From Janthinobacterium sp. (GTDB lineage: Bacteria > Pseudomonadota > Gammaproteobacteria > Burkholderiales > Burkholderiaceae_D), in the NCBI GenBank assembly GCA_003133225.1, contig PKWL01000072.1:62001-126000 (forward strand): 64,000 nt of DNA, written 5' to 3'. The position numbers and the translations under genes were made by a program. The notes beneath the pieces were generated by a model. That model worked only from the letters and a program-made list of their open reading frames with translations, did not search any database and had not been told where the DNA came from. How positions within the stretch are numbered: the first letter of the stretch is position 1; every line of letters begins with the position of its first letter. Of this stretch, positions 56,396 through 64,000 are shown piece after piece.

Positions 56396-57259
56396 CTAAC
56401 GCGCGTGCGGGCGGTATTCCGGGAAAAACTCCCGCATCAGGAATGCCTGCAATTCGGCCGTGTCCTCGAGGCGCGCGCTCAGGTTTACGTGGTGCCCCAG
56501 GCGGTAGGAATCCCAGACGAAATCTCCCGGCTTTTCCTTGCGGATCAATTCGATCATCTTTTTAACAATCGCCGTCTCGATATCGAGCTCGGCGCCTTGC
56601 TCGACCAACACTTGCTGCGTCCAGTTGCGCTTGAAGTTGCCATTCCAGCCACGGAACTTGACTTCGGCGCTGTGGTAATTCTTGTTCGACACTGAAAACA
56701 CGCCGCCTGAGTTGTTCCTGTCATTGCCGGCGCTGCCTTGAGCACGGGCAATATTGGCGCGCGCGACACGCTGCCCGCGCTCGTCGTCGCTTTCCTGAAC
56801 TTCCCCCGGCGCCTCCTGCGGCTGCGCGTCCGTCCGCTGTTTGCGCCTTGCGGCCACGCGCGCCTCCATATCTTGTTCCACTGGAGGTGGCGGCGTCATG
56901 GGAGCGACGGCGCGCGGCACGAACACTTCCTGTTTGCGGCGCGGAGGCGAAATGCTAGCTAGCACGTGTTTCGGGTGCGCGGGCGGCACGACCTTGGCCA
57001 GCTGAGTCTTTTGCTTGGGCTGGCTTTTCGGTTTGGGCATGTCCGTCATGGGCTCGACATACACCATGGTGCCCTCGTGCGACGGCGGCGCCGCATGGCG
57101 CGCCGGCTCGCTGCGGGTCAGGTAATACACGACAACGAGCACGTGCAACAGGATGGATACGGCGATACCGATGCGCTTCGATGTGCTGTTTCGCGACCAG
57201 CCTAATGGCGGCTTGAGCACCTGGCCGCAGGTAGCGCAGTATTCGAGAGGGGTTGCCAT
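56396..57259 (-). CDS. Orphan TonB-like single-span membrane protein with N-terminal CxxC
   Basis: 287 residues, family not recognised. The N-terminus MATPLEYCATCGQVLKPPLGW carries one CxxC pair, resembling half of a zinc ribbon. One membrane helix follows (about 31-48), then a long Pro/Lys/Gln-rich segment (about 60-170) typical of TonB-type periplasm-spanning linkers. The C-terminal domain (about 195-287) includes SAEVKFRGWNGNFKRNWTQQVLVEQG and a helix with IETAIVKKMIELIRKEKPGDF. The architecture suggests a cytosolic head, a membrane anchor and a periplasmic reach, but no exbB/exbD or receptor lies nearby. It is transcribed towards hemB and ends before the double hairpin. Confidence 0.7.
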   Translation of the reverse strand: MATPLEYCATCGQVLKPPLGWSRNSTSKRIGIAVSILLHVLVVVYYLTRSEPARHAAPPSHEGTMVYVEPMTDMPKPKSQPKQKTQLAKVVPPAHPKHVLASISPPRRKQEVFVPRAVAPMTPPPPVEQDMEARVAARRKQRTDAQPQEAPGEVQESDDERGQRVARANIARAQGSAGNDRNNSGGVFSVSNKNYHSAEVKFRGWNGNFKRNWTQQVLVEQGAELDIETAIVKKMIELIRKEKPGDFVWDSYRLGHHVNLSARLEDTAELQAFLMREFFPEYRPHAR

Positions 57260-57661
57260 GAAATGGGATTTGTCGTGCAAAATGGAAAAACTTTCTTTGG
57301 AGCGAGGTCAACATTCTACGGCTGCCTGCCTCTTGCCTTCTTCGGGAAACGCCGCGCGCCCAAAGTCTACAGCATACGCGAATTCCTGCACAATCCCGGC
57401 AAACTGAAACCCAAACTGAAACCCCTAGTTTACAAGAAGATCATGCGGTTGGTTGTTACCTGATGTATCAGTACCCTGCCCGTGTCGCCGCCGCGCCCGC
57501 GAATGGCCAAGCGCGGGCAGGCCCGTCTGAAGTCAACCGGCGGGCCGGCTCGATCCGGATAGGCGCGAACAGGGCGAGCGTGGGCGAAGAAGGCGTCTTT
57601 TTGGCGCAGCGCAAGCTAGCAAAAAAATGGCCCATAGGGCCGGCCTTTTAGACGTCGGCGC
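57260..57661. other. 402-bp spacer between the histidine kinase and TonB-like genes
   Basis: No gene is supported with confidence. It holds the kinase-side terminator at 57621-57641. A 66-codon plus-strand frame (57263-57463) ends in repeated KPKLKPLVYKK but has no known family. A TTGACC (minus strand, 57311-57306) could be a -35 for the TonB-like gene, without a clear -10. Confidence 0.45.
57621..57641 (-). terminator. Rho-independent terminator after the histidine kinase gene
   Basis: A 5-bp GC stem (57629-57633 with 57637-57641, GGCCC) and 3-base loop. On the minus strand it is followed after one base by seven T (plus-strand A's at 57621-57627). It lies 20 bases after the kinase stop. Confidence 0.7.
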
Positions 57662-59017
57662 CTACTTTCCCACGTAATATTCGGGAATGATCAAGGTCAC
57701 TTCGAGACCGCACCCGGCATGGTTGGCCAGCAGCACGCTGGCGCCATGCTGCTCGGCAATATTGCGCGCGATCGTCAGTCCGAGGCCGGTGCCGCCAGAA
57801 TCGCGCGAGCGCGACGTCTCGATCCGGTAAAACGGCTCGAACACTTTCGCCAGCTGGTCGGGCGCGATACCGGGTCCGCCATCTTGGATGCGAACGCGCG
57901 CCGCGCCCGCCATGCGCTCGACCGTCACGTGCGCATACTGGCCATATTTGACGGCATTGTCGATCAGATTTACCAGGCAGCGCCGCAACGCCATGGGACG
58001 CCCCATTAACGCCATCGAGGAACGCCCGGCCAGCTCGACACGCTGGCCGGCGTCGGCGGCGTCGCTGCAAACGGCCTCGAGCAGGGAATCGAGGTCGAGC
58101 GCCTGCATCGACTCGGTGCTGTCCATGCTGCGCGCCAGCTCGAGACCTTCTTTGACCATCTGCTGCATCGCGGACAAATCGCCCACGAGGCGTCCTTGCA
58201 ACTCAGGCTCCTCCACTTTTTCCAGGCGCAGCCGCATGCGTGTGAGCGGCGTTTGCAAGTCGTGCGTGATGGCCGCCAGCATTTGCGTGCGCTGAAATAT
58301 GTGCTGGCGGATGCGCGCCTGCATCGCGTTAAAGGCGGCACTGGCCTGGCGGATTTCGCTCGCGCCCACCAGTTGCAAGGGGGGGTGGTTGATATCATTG
58401 CCGAGGTCCTTGGCCGCCTGCGCCAATTGCTTGAGCGGGCGCATCGTCATGCGCGTGACCAGATAGGCCAGCACCGCGATGCTAAGGAGAAAGGCGATTA
58501 GGGTCGTGCCCATGGCATTTTGGCTGACGCCGGGCGGCGCGCGCGGCGGCATGATCGACAGGCGCAGCATATGGCCATCGCGCATCTGGATATTCATGGC
58601 CTCGCAGGTGCCGCGCCATTGCGCCGGGCCGAACAGCGTGTTTTTCTGGCGCGCCACTTTGCATGCCTCCGGCCGTTCAGCCAAAGGAAAAATCCGGAAG
58701 CCGTCGCCCAGTCGAATGGCCAAGGCGGACGAAAACTCGGTCTGCGGCAAAGCGGCGCTGGCGGCGCTCGCCACGTCGAGGCGCACGGCCGTGCGATTGA
58801 CGACCTTCAAGTAGTCAGTGCGCGAACTGACCGAGAGCAAGTCGACCGTCATGATCAGTTGTTCGGCCCGCTCTAGCGCATGGAAGTCGCGGTATTGCTC
58901 GATCGCGCGCTGGCGTTCTCCCACGGCCAGCCATTGCGTTAGCGCAGCCGAGGCCACCATGCCGACGAACAAGGCGAGGAAAACGCGTCCCGTCATCGAT
59001 CCCAAAAAGGCCCTCAT
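57662..59017 (-). CDS. Sensor histidine kinase of the EnvZ/OmpR-type group
   Basis: 451 residues. Membrane helix 1 (about 10-31), a periplasmic sensor of about 135 residues, helix 2 (about 171-190), a HAMP domain (about 190-242), then HisKA with His252 in ITHDLQTPLTR. An HATPase domain follows with N-box LIDNAVKYG, G1 DGGPGIAP and G2 SGGTGLGLTIA. The periplasmic part has two cysteines (119 and 138), of interest beside dsbD. The ATG overlaps the response-regulator stop by 4 bases, so both are translated from one message. Given the divergent Spy-like gene, an envelope or metal-stress signal is a reasonable guess, not shown. Confidence 0.92.
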   Translation of the reverse strand: MRAFLGSMTGRVFLALFVGMVASAALTQWLAVGERQRAIEQYRDFHALERAEQLIMTVDLLSVSSRTDYLKVVNRTAVRLDVASAASAALPQTEFSSALAIRLGDGFRIFPLAERPEACKVARQKNTLFGPAQWRGTCEAMNIQMRDGHMLRLSIMPPRAPPGVSQNAMGTTLIAFLLSIAVLAYLVTRMTMRPLKQLAQAAKDLGNDINHPPLQLVGASEIRQASAAFNAMQARIRQHIFQRTQMLAAITHDLQTPLTRMRLRLEKVEEPELQGRLVGDLSAMQQMVKEGLELARSMDSTESMQALDLDSLLEAVCSDAADAGQRVELAGRSSMALMGRPMALRRCLVNLIDNAVKYGQYAHVTVERMAGAARVRIQDGGPGIAPDQLAKVFEPFYRIETSRSRDSGGTGLGLTIARNIAEQHGASVLLANHAGCGLEVTLIIPEYYVGK

Positions 59018-59742
59018 GCTTCCGGCTCCACCTTGACCTGGCCGGCCAGTACATAACCGCCATTGCGCACGGTTTTGATAATTTGAGGCAGGCGCGCATC
59101 TTCGCCCAGTTTCTGGCGCAGGCGGCTAATTTGAATGTCGATCGAGCGGTCGAACGGGTCGGCGCCGCGTCCCTGCGTCAAGTTGAGCAACTGGTCGCGG
59201 TTTAGGACCCGGTTCGGATGCTCGAGGAACACGCGCAGCAGGCGGAATTCGGCGCCCGACAGCATGATGACCAGGCCGTCCGGATTAAGCAAATGGCGCG
59301 CCGTCAAATCCAGCGTCCAGCCGGAAAAACGCATCTGTTGCGCCGTGTCCGCGGGGGCATTGGACGGCATCGCATGACTGCGGCGCAGCACGCTGCGTAT
59401 GCGCGCTAGCAACTCGCGCGGCTCAAACGGTTTCGCCAAATAATCGTCGGCCCCCATCTCGAGTCCGAGAATGCGGTCGAGCGGTTCGTTGCGCGCAGTG
59501 AGCATGATCACCGGCACGCTCGAATGGGCGCGCAGCTTGCGGCACAGGGACAAGCCGTCATCTCCGGGTAGGTTCAGGTCGAGCACGATCAGGTCGGGAC
59601 GCGCTTCATCGAGCGCCCTCCACATGGCCGAACCGTCCGCCGCGCCCAAAGCCCGGTAGCCATTCGATTCCAGGTATTCGGCCAGCAAGATACGAATATC
59701 ACGGTCGTCGTCAACAATTAAGATGGCAGAAGTTTGATCCAT
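59014..59742 (-). CDS. OmpR-family response regulator
   Basis: 242 residues. The receiver domain (about 6-118) has the acidic pair in LIVDDDRD, the phosphoacceptor Asp55 in LIVLDLNLPGDDG, and the Lys of DDYLAKPFEPRELLA. The C-terminal winged helix (about 145-235) has RLLRVFLEHPNRVLNRDQLL, the OmpR signature, and RSIDIQISRLRQKL. The ATG at 59742 was chosen because the conserved sequence starts immediately. It is divergent from the Spy-like gene and probably controls it and itself through the repeated hexamers at 59785-59831. Confidence 0.93.
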   Translation of the reverse strand: MDQTSAILIVDDDRDIRILLAEYLESNGYRALGAADGSAMWRALDEARPDLIVLDLNLPGDDGLSLCRKLRAHSSVPVIMLTARNEPLDRILGLEMGADDYLAKPFEPRELLARIRSVLRRSHAMPSNAPADTAQQMRFSGWTLDLTARHLLNPDGLVIMLSGAEFRLLRVFLEHPNRVLNRDQLLNLTQGRGADPFDRSIDIQISRLRQKLGEDARLPQIIKTVRNGGYVLAGQVKVEPEA

Positions 59743-59784
59743 GCCGTCAATTATCCCCACTTCGAGAGCGGATGAACAGGCTTA

Positions 59785-59831
59785 TTGTATCGTCTTGTAT
59801 TTAGCCCGTCCGACGAAACAAATTGATACAA
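59785..59831. promoter_or_regulatory. Repeated TTGTAT/ATACAA hexamers, candidate response-regulator operator
   Basis: TTGTAT occurs at 59785-59790 and again at 59795-59800, a 10-bp head-to-tail spacing. An inverted copy, ATACAA, lies at 59826-59831. A direct hexamer repeat at one helical turn is how OmpR-family regulators bind. The site is 43 bases before the regulator start and about 115 bases before the Spy-like gene; one copy overlaps a possible minus-strand -10 (TACAAT). Confidence 0.55.
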
Positions 59832-59943
59832 AAAGCGCGTGCGGGGACACTCGAGTGAAACAAGCAAAGCCCAAGATACGGTTGACCTGCCGTAGCCATC
59901 ACGCGGGACAGAAGTTTCCAAATGACTTTAGGAGGAAAACCAG

Positions 59944-60411
59944 ATGAACACCTTTCGTCACAGCTTGTTAATTGGAATGACTGTGGCCGGGTTGGCCACG
60001 GCAAGCATGGCGGCGTACGCCGCGGAAGGCCGCCCTGGGGATGCTGCCGGACACGAGCAAGATGAGCGCCATGCCGAACGCATGGCCAAACACGAGGCGC
60101 GGCTGCACGACAAATTGAGGCTGACGGCAGCCCAGGAACCTGCTTGGAAGACCTTCATCTCGGCCCTGTCCCCGCCCCAGAGGCCGGCACGCATGGAGCG
60201 CGCCGCCATTGCCAAGATGTCGGCACCGGAGCGCCTCGAAAAATGGATCGCCTTCTCCAAAGAACGCGTCCGGCGCCAGGAACGCCGCTTGAGCGCTTTA
60301 AAGACATTTTATGCGGTGCTCTCGCTTGAGCAAAAAAAGATTTTTGACGACAACGTGGCGGGCGGAGAACATGGCGCGCATGTCGGCCATTGGATGCATC
60401 GAGGGCAGTGA
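59944..60411 (+). CDS. Spy/CpxP-like periplasmic LTxxQ-motif protein
   Basis: 155 residues. The signal peptide (about 1-27, ending AAYAAEG) is followed by a helical mature chain carrying the two LTxxQ-type motifs, LTAAQ at 60-64 and LSLEQ at 126-130, plus many His residues at both ends (EQDERHAERMAKHEARLH and EHGAHVGHWMH). Spy and CpxP are periplasmic chaperones or sensors induced by envelope stress and metals; the histidines suggest metal binding. A GGAGG Shine-Dalgarno lies about 8 bases before the ATG. It is divergent from the two-component genes. Confidence 0.85.
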   Translation: MNTFRHSLLIGMTVAGLATASMAAYAAEGRPGDAAGHEQDERHAERMAKHEARLHDKLRLTAAQEPAWKTFISALSPPQRPARMERAAIAKMSAPERLEKWIAFSKERVRRQERRLSALKTFYAVLSLEQKKIFDDNVAGGEHGAHVGHWMHRGQ

Positions 60412-60565
60412 AACGGGGGCGTGCACACTGGTACGCCCATGCGCGTTCTAGCGTGTCGGCGCAGCGAGCTGTAGGCGCGAGCACGGGTCAAGCGCTGGCC
60501 TGCGGCTTGGCGAGCAGGTTCGTCCTTGGGCAAGGATATCCACGGGCTGGACGGCGGTCAATTAG

Positions 60566-60589
60566 CTGATCGCGCTGCAGCGCGATCAG
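60566..60589. terminator. 24-bp perfect palindrome between the Spy-like gene and dsbD
   Basis: CTGATCGCGCTG followed directly by its reverse complement, with no loop bases, between convergent genes. No T-run is adjacent. It may be a bidirectional transcription end or a protein-binding site. Confidence 0.45.
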
Positions 60590-60626
60590 AATCGTGGTGG
60601 ACCTTCGATGGGCATCAGGTTCAAAT

Positions 60627-62384
60627 TCAATGCAGCCTGGACAGCGATTCTAAAAATTTTGGCGGATCCTGATATCCGATCACTCGCGCGTCGGCGATTT
60701 CCTTACCCGCTTTGTCGAACAAGATGATGCCCGGCGGCCCGTACAGCTTGAAGCGCTTCAGCATGGCCCGATCGGCGGCGTCGTCGGCCGTCACGTCCAC
60801 TTGCAGCAAAAGCGAATTGGCCATCCGCGCGCGCACCTGCGGCTCGGTGAACGTCGTTTTTTCCATTTCCTTGCAGGAGATGCAATAGTCAGCATAAAAA
60901 TCGAGCACCGCCGTCTTGCCTTGGTTCCCCGTCAGGGCCGCATCCAGCTGCGCCACCGTTTTCACGCGTGTAAACGCAACCGGCCGCTGCCCGTTTGCGT
61001 CATGCAAATGGGCGAGCGGGGCTAGCACATCGCGCCCGCCGGTGGCCACGCCGACCAGTTGCACCGTACCTGACAAGGCAATGAGCACGGCGCATGCTTT
61101 CGCGCCCCAGCCTCCCCTCCTAGTTAGGAGGAACATTCCATAGGCGATGCCCAGTGCGCTCCAGCCCAACATCGCCACGGCGGGCGCCAAGACTGGCGAG
61201 AGCAGCCACCAGGCCGTGCCCAAAAGTAAGACACCAAAAAAGCGCTTGACCGCATCCATCCACATGCCGGCCCGCGGCAGCAAGGCGCCGGCCGACACGC
61301 CCACCAGCAAGAGTGGCACGCCCATGCCGAGCGCCAGCGCGAACAACGCGCTGCCGCCGATAACGACGTCGCGCGTCTGGCTAATGTAGAGTAAAGCGCC
61401 AGCCAGGGGCGCGGCGACGCAGGGGCCGACGATGACAGCGGAGATCGCTCCCATCACAAAGACGCCGGCCAGCTTGCCCGAGGATTGCCGATTCGACATG
61501 ATGCCCAGCCTATTTTGCAGTGCCGCGGGCACCTGCAATTCATAAAATCCGAACATGGACAGGGCCAGGAGCGCCATCAACAAGGCAAAAGCGCCCAGCA
61601 CCCACGCATTTTGCATGGCCGCCGCCAAGCCTTCGCCAACCAGCCCGGCCGCGATGCCCAACGCCGTGTAGACGACGGCCATGCCCAGCACATAGGCAGC
61701 CGACAACAAGAAGGCGCGCGAGCGGCGTACTTGGGGGCCTTCGCCGACGATGATGAAAGACAGGATGGGCACCATGGGAAGCACACAAGGCGTCAAGGAC
61801 AAAGCCAGCCCCAGCAGCAAGAACAGGGGCACGATCACCGCCAGCTTGCCGCCTTTTAAGGCCGCTTCGACACTGCCCAGGTCGGCCGCCGGCGGCGCCG
61901 CGGCGCGCGTCTGGTTTTGGCCCCCGCCCGTGGCGCCAAAACTAGCTTTTGCCTCCTGGGGCGCATAACACAGGCCCTTGTCCGAGCAGCCTTGGCCGGT
62001 AGAAGTCAAGGTGAACGCAGTGCCGGACTCGACCGGGATGATGATTGCCACCCGTTGGCGGTAGGTTTCCACGCTTTTTTGCAGCGTTTCGTCGAATTTG
62101 ATCTTTCCAGGTGGAAAAATCGGCGTACCCAGCTTGGCGCCGGGAGCGGCGAATTTGAAGCGGTCGCGGTACATATAATACCCGCTCGCGATCTCATAAG
62201 TGATGGCGATGGTGGCGCCATCTTGCATTCGCGCGGAGAATTTGAAGGCCGCATCGGGCTCCAAGAACTCCTCATCTGCGCCCGCATGGGGCGCGCCTAA
62301 CAGCGCGGCCAGGAACAGGCACAGCTGCAACAGGACGCTGAGCGACGACCTGGAAGCGGACGCCAGCGACGATGAACTCAACAT
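60627..62384 (-). CDS. dsbD: DsbD, thiol:disulfide interchange protein
   Basis: 585 residues, normal for DsbD. After a signal peptide (about 1-36) the alpha domain holds the cysteine pair in GCSDKGLCYAP (about 132-142). Eight membrane helices (about 185-445) follow, with the core cysteines in LTPCVLPMVP and VGPCVAAP. The C-terminal gamma domain has the thioredoxin motif DFYADYCISCKEME. It moves electrons from cytosolic thioredoxin to periplasmic DsbC/DsbE-type partners. An AAAGG Shine-Dalgarno lies about 6 bases before the ATG. It converges with the Spy-like gene and follows the rplQ terminator on the same strand. Confidence 0.95.
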   Translation of the reverse strand: MLSSSSLASASRSSLSVLLQLCLFLAALLGAPHAGADEEFLEPDAAFKFSARMQDGATIAITYEIASGYYMYRDRFKFAAPGAKLGTPIFPPGKIKFDETLQKSVETYRQRVAIIIPVESGTAFTLTSTGQGCSDKGLCYAPQEAKASFGATGGGQNQTRAAAPPAADLGSVEAALKGGKLAVIVPLFLLLGLALSLTPCVLPMVPILSFIIVGEGPQVRRSRAFLLSAAYVLGMAVVYTALGIAAGLVGEGLAAAMQNAWVLGAFALLMALLALSMFGFYELQVPAALQNRLGIMSNRQSSGKLAGVFVMGAISAVIVGPCVAAPLAGALLYISQTRDVVIGGSALFALALGMGVPLLLVGVSAGALLPRAGMWMDAVKRFFGVLLLGTAWWLLSPVLAPAVAMLGWSALGIAYGMFLLTRRGGWGAKACAVLIALSGTVQLVGVATGGRDVLAPLAHLHDANGQRPVAFTRVKTVAQLDAALTGNQGKTAVLDFYADYCISCKEMEKTTFTEPQVRARMANSLLLQVDVTADDAADRAMLKRFKLYGPPGIILFDKAGKEIADARVIGYQDPPKFLESLSRLH

Positions 62385-62513
62385 GAATACCTTTTCTTAA
62401 AGACGCGAATCCAGGAGTGTACACCGCACAAGGCAAGCCTGCCTTGCCATCTGCGGGCGGCGCCGCTTTGCCCTGAGCCCGAAGCCAATGGCAAACTCTG
62501 CCCCCACAAGCAA

Positions 62514-62539
62514 GAAAGCCAGGCCGCGGCCTGGCTTTC
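62514..62539 (-). terminator. Terminator of the rpoA-rplQ operon
   Basis: A perfect 26-bp palindrome (GAAAGCCAGGCCG and its complement), followed on the minus strand by CTTGCTTG. It lies 20 bases after the rplQ stop, where the large ribosomal-protein operon normally ends. Confidence 0.75.
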
Positions 62540-62558
62540 CTGTATTCGAACGCTTTTC

Positions 62559-62954
62559 TTACTCGGCAGCGACGGCGTCTTCGAGGTTCGCCACTTCCGG
62601 ACGATCCAACAGCTCAACGTACGCCATCGGCGCGTTGTCGCCGACGCGAAAACCCATTTTCAGGATGCGCAGATAACCGCCGTTACGGTTGGCGTAGCGC
62701 GGTCCGAGTTCCGCGAACAACTTGAGAACCATTTCGCGGTCGCGCAAACGGGAGAATGCCAAGCGCTTGTTGGCCAGGGTGTCGCTTTTGCCCATCGTCA
62801 AAATAGGCTCGATCACGCGGCGCAATTCTTTGGCTTTTGGCAACGTCGTCTTAATGGCTTCATGACGCAGCAAGGAAACAGTCATGTTGCGCAACATGGC
62901 AAGACGGTGTGATGAGGTACGATTTAGTTTACGGAGGCCGTGACCGTGACGCAT
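62559..62954 (-). CDS. rplQ: Ribosomal protein bL17
   Basis: 131 residues. It begins [24 protein letters not shown], the bL17 start, with [19 protein letters not shown] in the middle; the C-terminus has the usual acidic extension. It is a large-subunit protein at the exit-tunnel side. A GAAAGGA Shine-Dalgarno is present. It follows rpoA after 116 bases, the universal rpoA-rplQ end of the alpha operon. Confidence 0.97.
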   Translation of the reverse strand: MRHGHGLRKLNRTSSHRLAMLRNMTVSLLRHEAIKTTLPKAKELRRVIEPILTMGKSDTLANKRLAFSRLRDREMVLKLFAELGPRYANRNGGYLRILKMGFRVGDNAPMAYVELLDRPEVANLEDAVAAE

Positions 62955-63070
62955 GGTAAATCCTTTCGGTGAGTGTTCATCCAGTTCTTCGATCGGCTCA
63001 ACTTGCTAGCCGCGGACCGGTGGTATCAAATAAAATGCCTGAGACACATGCCGCAGGCACTGCAAAAAAA

Positions 63071-64000
63071 TTATTTCTCCAAGCCCGCTGGCGGCCAGTT
63101 TTCCAGTTTCATGCCCAAGGTCAAGCCGCGCGAAGCCAGCACTTCCTTGATTTCGTTGAGTGACTTGCGGCCCAGATTAGGCGTCTTCAACAGTTCGTTT
63201 TCCGAACGCTGAATCAAGTCGCCGATATAGTAGATATTTTCCGCTTTCAGGCAATTCGCGGAACGGACCGTCAATTCCAAGTCATCGACCGGACGCAACA
63301 GGATCGGATCGACCAGTGGCGCGCGTGACGGCGCTTCGGCGGCCGCTTCCGTGCCTTCCAGCGCCGCGAACACGTTCAACTGATCGACCAGGACGCGGGC
63401 CGATTGTCGGATCGCTTCTTCGGGCGAGATCACGCCGTTCGTCTCAATGTTAATGACCAGCTTGTCAAGGTCGGTGCGCTGCTCGACGCGGGCCGACTCG
63501 ACGAAATAGGAGACGCGACGCACAGGCGAGAATGAGGCATCTAAAATAATGCGACCGATCGTCTTGTTGGTGTCTTCCGACAGGCGCCGTACATTGCCCG
63601 GAACATAACCACGGCCTTTTTCGACCTTGATCTGCATGTCGAGCTTGCCACCGGCGGTCAAGTGAGCGATCACGTGGTCCGGATTGATCAGTTCGACGTC
63701 ATGCGGCAAATCGATGTCCGAGGCCAGGATGGCGCCTTCGCCTTCCTTCTTCAAGGTCAAGGTCACGGAATCGCGGTTATGCACCTTAAATACGACACCC
63801 TTCAAATTGAGCAACAGGTCGACGACGTCTTCCTGCACGCCGTCGAGGGATGAATACTCGTGGACCACTCCGGCGATCGTCACTTCGGTCGGCGCGTAAC
63901 CTACCATCGAAGATAACAATACGCGGCGCAACGCATTACCCAATGTGTGGCCGTAACCACGCTCGAACGGCTCCATCACGACTTTGGCGTGACCGGCACC
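63071..64000 (-). CDS. rpoA: RpoA, RNA polymerase alpha subunit (5' end cut by the window edge)
   Basis: The last 309 residues are present; about 15-20 N-terminal residues lie beyond 64000. The frame is open to the edge, reading into [28 protein letters not shown], the dimerisation domain. The linker is at about 230-250, and the C-terminal DNA-binding domain holds [43 protein letters not shown], which contacts UP elements and activators. It is the fourth-from-last type gene of the ribosomal alpha operon (rpsM-rpsK-rpsD-rpoA-rplQ); the upstream genes are outside the window. Confidence 0.97.
   Translation of the reverse strand, partial: GAGHAKVVMEPFERGYGHTLGNALRRVLLSSMVGYAPTEVTIAGVVHEYSSLDGVQEDVVDLLLNLKGVVFKVHNRDSVTLTLKKEGEGAILASDIDLPHDVELINPDHVIAHLTAGGKLDMQIKVEKGRGYVPGNVRRLSEDTNKTIGRIILDASFSPVRRVSYFVESARVEQRTDLDKLVINIETNGVISPEEAIRQSARVLVDQLNVFAALEGTEAAAEAPSRAPLVDPILLRPVDDLELTVRSANCLKAENIYYIGDLIQRSENELLKTPNLGRKSLNEIKEVLASRGLTLGMKLENWPPAGLEK

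Noticed and set aside
57263-57463. 66-codon plus-strand frame between the TonB-like and kinase genes
   Set aside because: Its start lies only a few bases from the divergent TonB-like start, it has no Shine-Dalgarno or known family, and the basic repeat at the end may be chance.

Overview
The window is a gene-dense, high-GC stretch of bacterial chromosome made almost entirely of core genes. Gene content and order point to a betaproteobacterium of the Burkholderiales, most likely the Oxalobacteraceae. The main indicators are lolB-ispE-tRNA-Gln-prs-rplY-pth, pilMNOPQ followed by aroK-aroB-dgt, kdsD-kdsC-lptC-lptA-lptB-rpoN-hpf, HprK paired with PtsN, a DUF3683-type FAD/Fe-S oxidoreductase, and a dynamin-like GTPase between mutM and mutY. 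The genus cannot be fixed from the sequence alone. I found no insertion sequence, prophage, integrase, CRISPR array or rRNA.

Layout. 1-10.3 kb, minus strand: a DUF3683 oxidoreductase, a HIT protein, a DUF971 protein, ubiE, a Tim44-domain protein and a strong terminator, then ubiJ, ubiB, a methyltransferase and an FmdB-type zinc ribbon. Much of this serves ubiquinone. 10.8-16.1 kb, plus strand: ilvA, queF, then the nitrogen-PTS/HPr-kinase group ptsN-hprK-rapZ. 16.1-22.7 kb, minus strand: an enoyl-CoA hydratase/HIBYL-CoA hydrolase, hpf, rpoN, lptB, lptA, lptC, kdsC and kdsD (LPS transport and Kdo synthesis joined to sigma-54). 22.8-29.9 kb: a Kef-type antiporter, a diguanylate cyclase, the GTPase ychF and a secreted DUF3857/transglutaminase protein. 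29.9-36.1 kb, minus strand: pth, rplY, prs, tRNA-Gln(TTG), ispE, lolB and a TPR lipoprotein. 36.2-40.2 kb, plus strand: mutM, the dynamin-like GTPase and mutY. 40.2-49.0 kb, minus strand: a small outer-membrane barrel, dgt, aroK and aroB in one uninterrupted frame, and the type IV pilus genes pilQ-P-O-N-M. 49.4-56.3 kb: penicillin-binding protein 1A, cyaY, lptM, lysA, a cytochrome c4, engB and hemB. 56.4-64.0 kb: an orphan TonB-like membrane protein, a two-component system divergent from a Spy-like periplasmic protein, dsbD, rplQ and the 5'-truncated rpoA.

How the genes work together. Three envelope themes recur: LPS and lipoprotein transport (lptABC, lptM, kdsCD, lolB), the pilus and cell wall (pilMNOPQ, ponA, lysA), and periplasmic stress and redox (the two-component system, the Spy-like protein, dsbD).

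The items most worth a second look are the AroK-AroB frame fusion; the repeated TTGTAT/ATACAA hexamers between the response regulator and the Spy-like gene; the inverted orientation of ptsN-hprK-rapZ relative to rpoN-hpf; the 22-bp double repeat in the ilvA leader; and several perfect palindromes between genes. I saw nothing that clearly amounts to a wholly new defence or mobile system.
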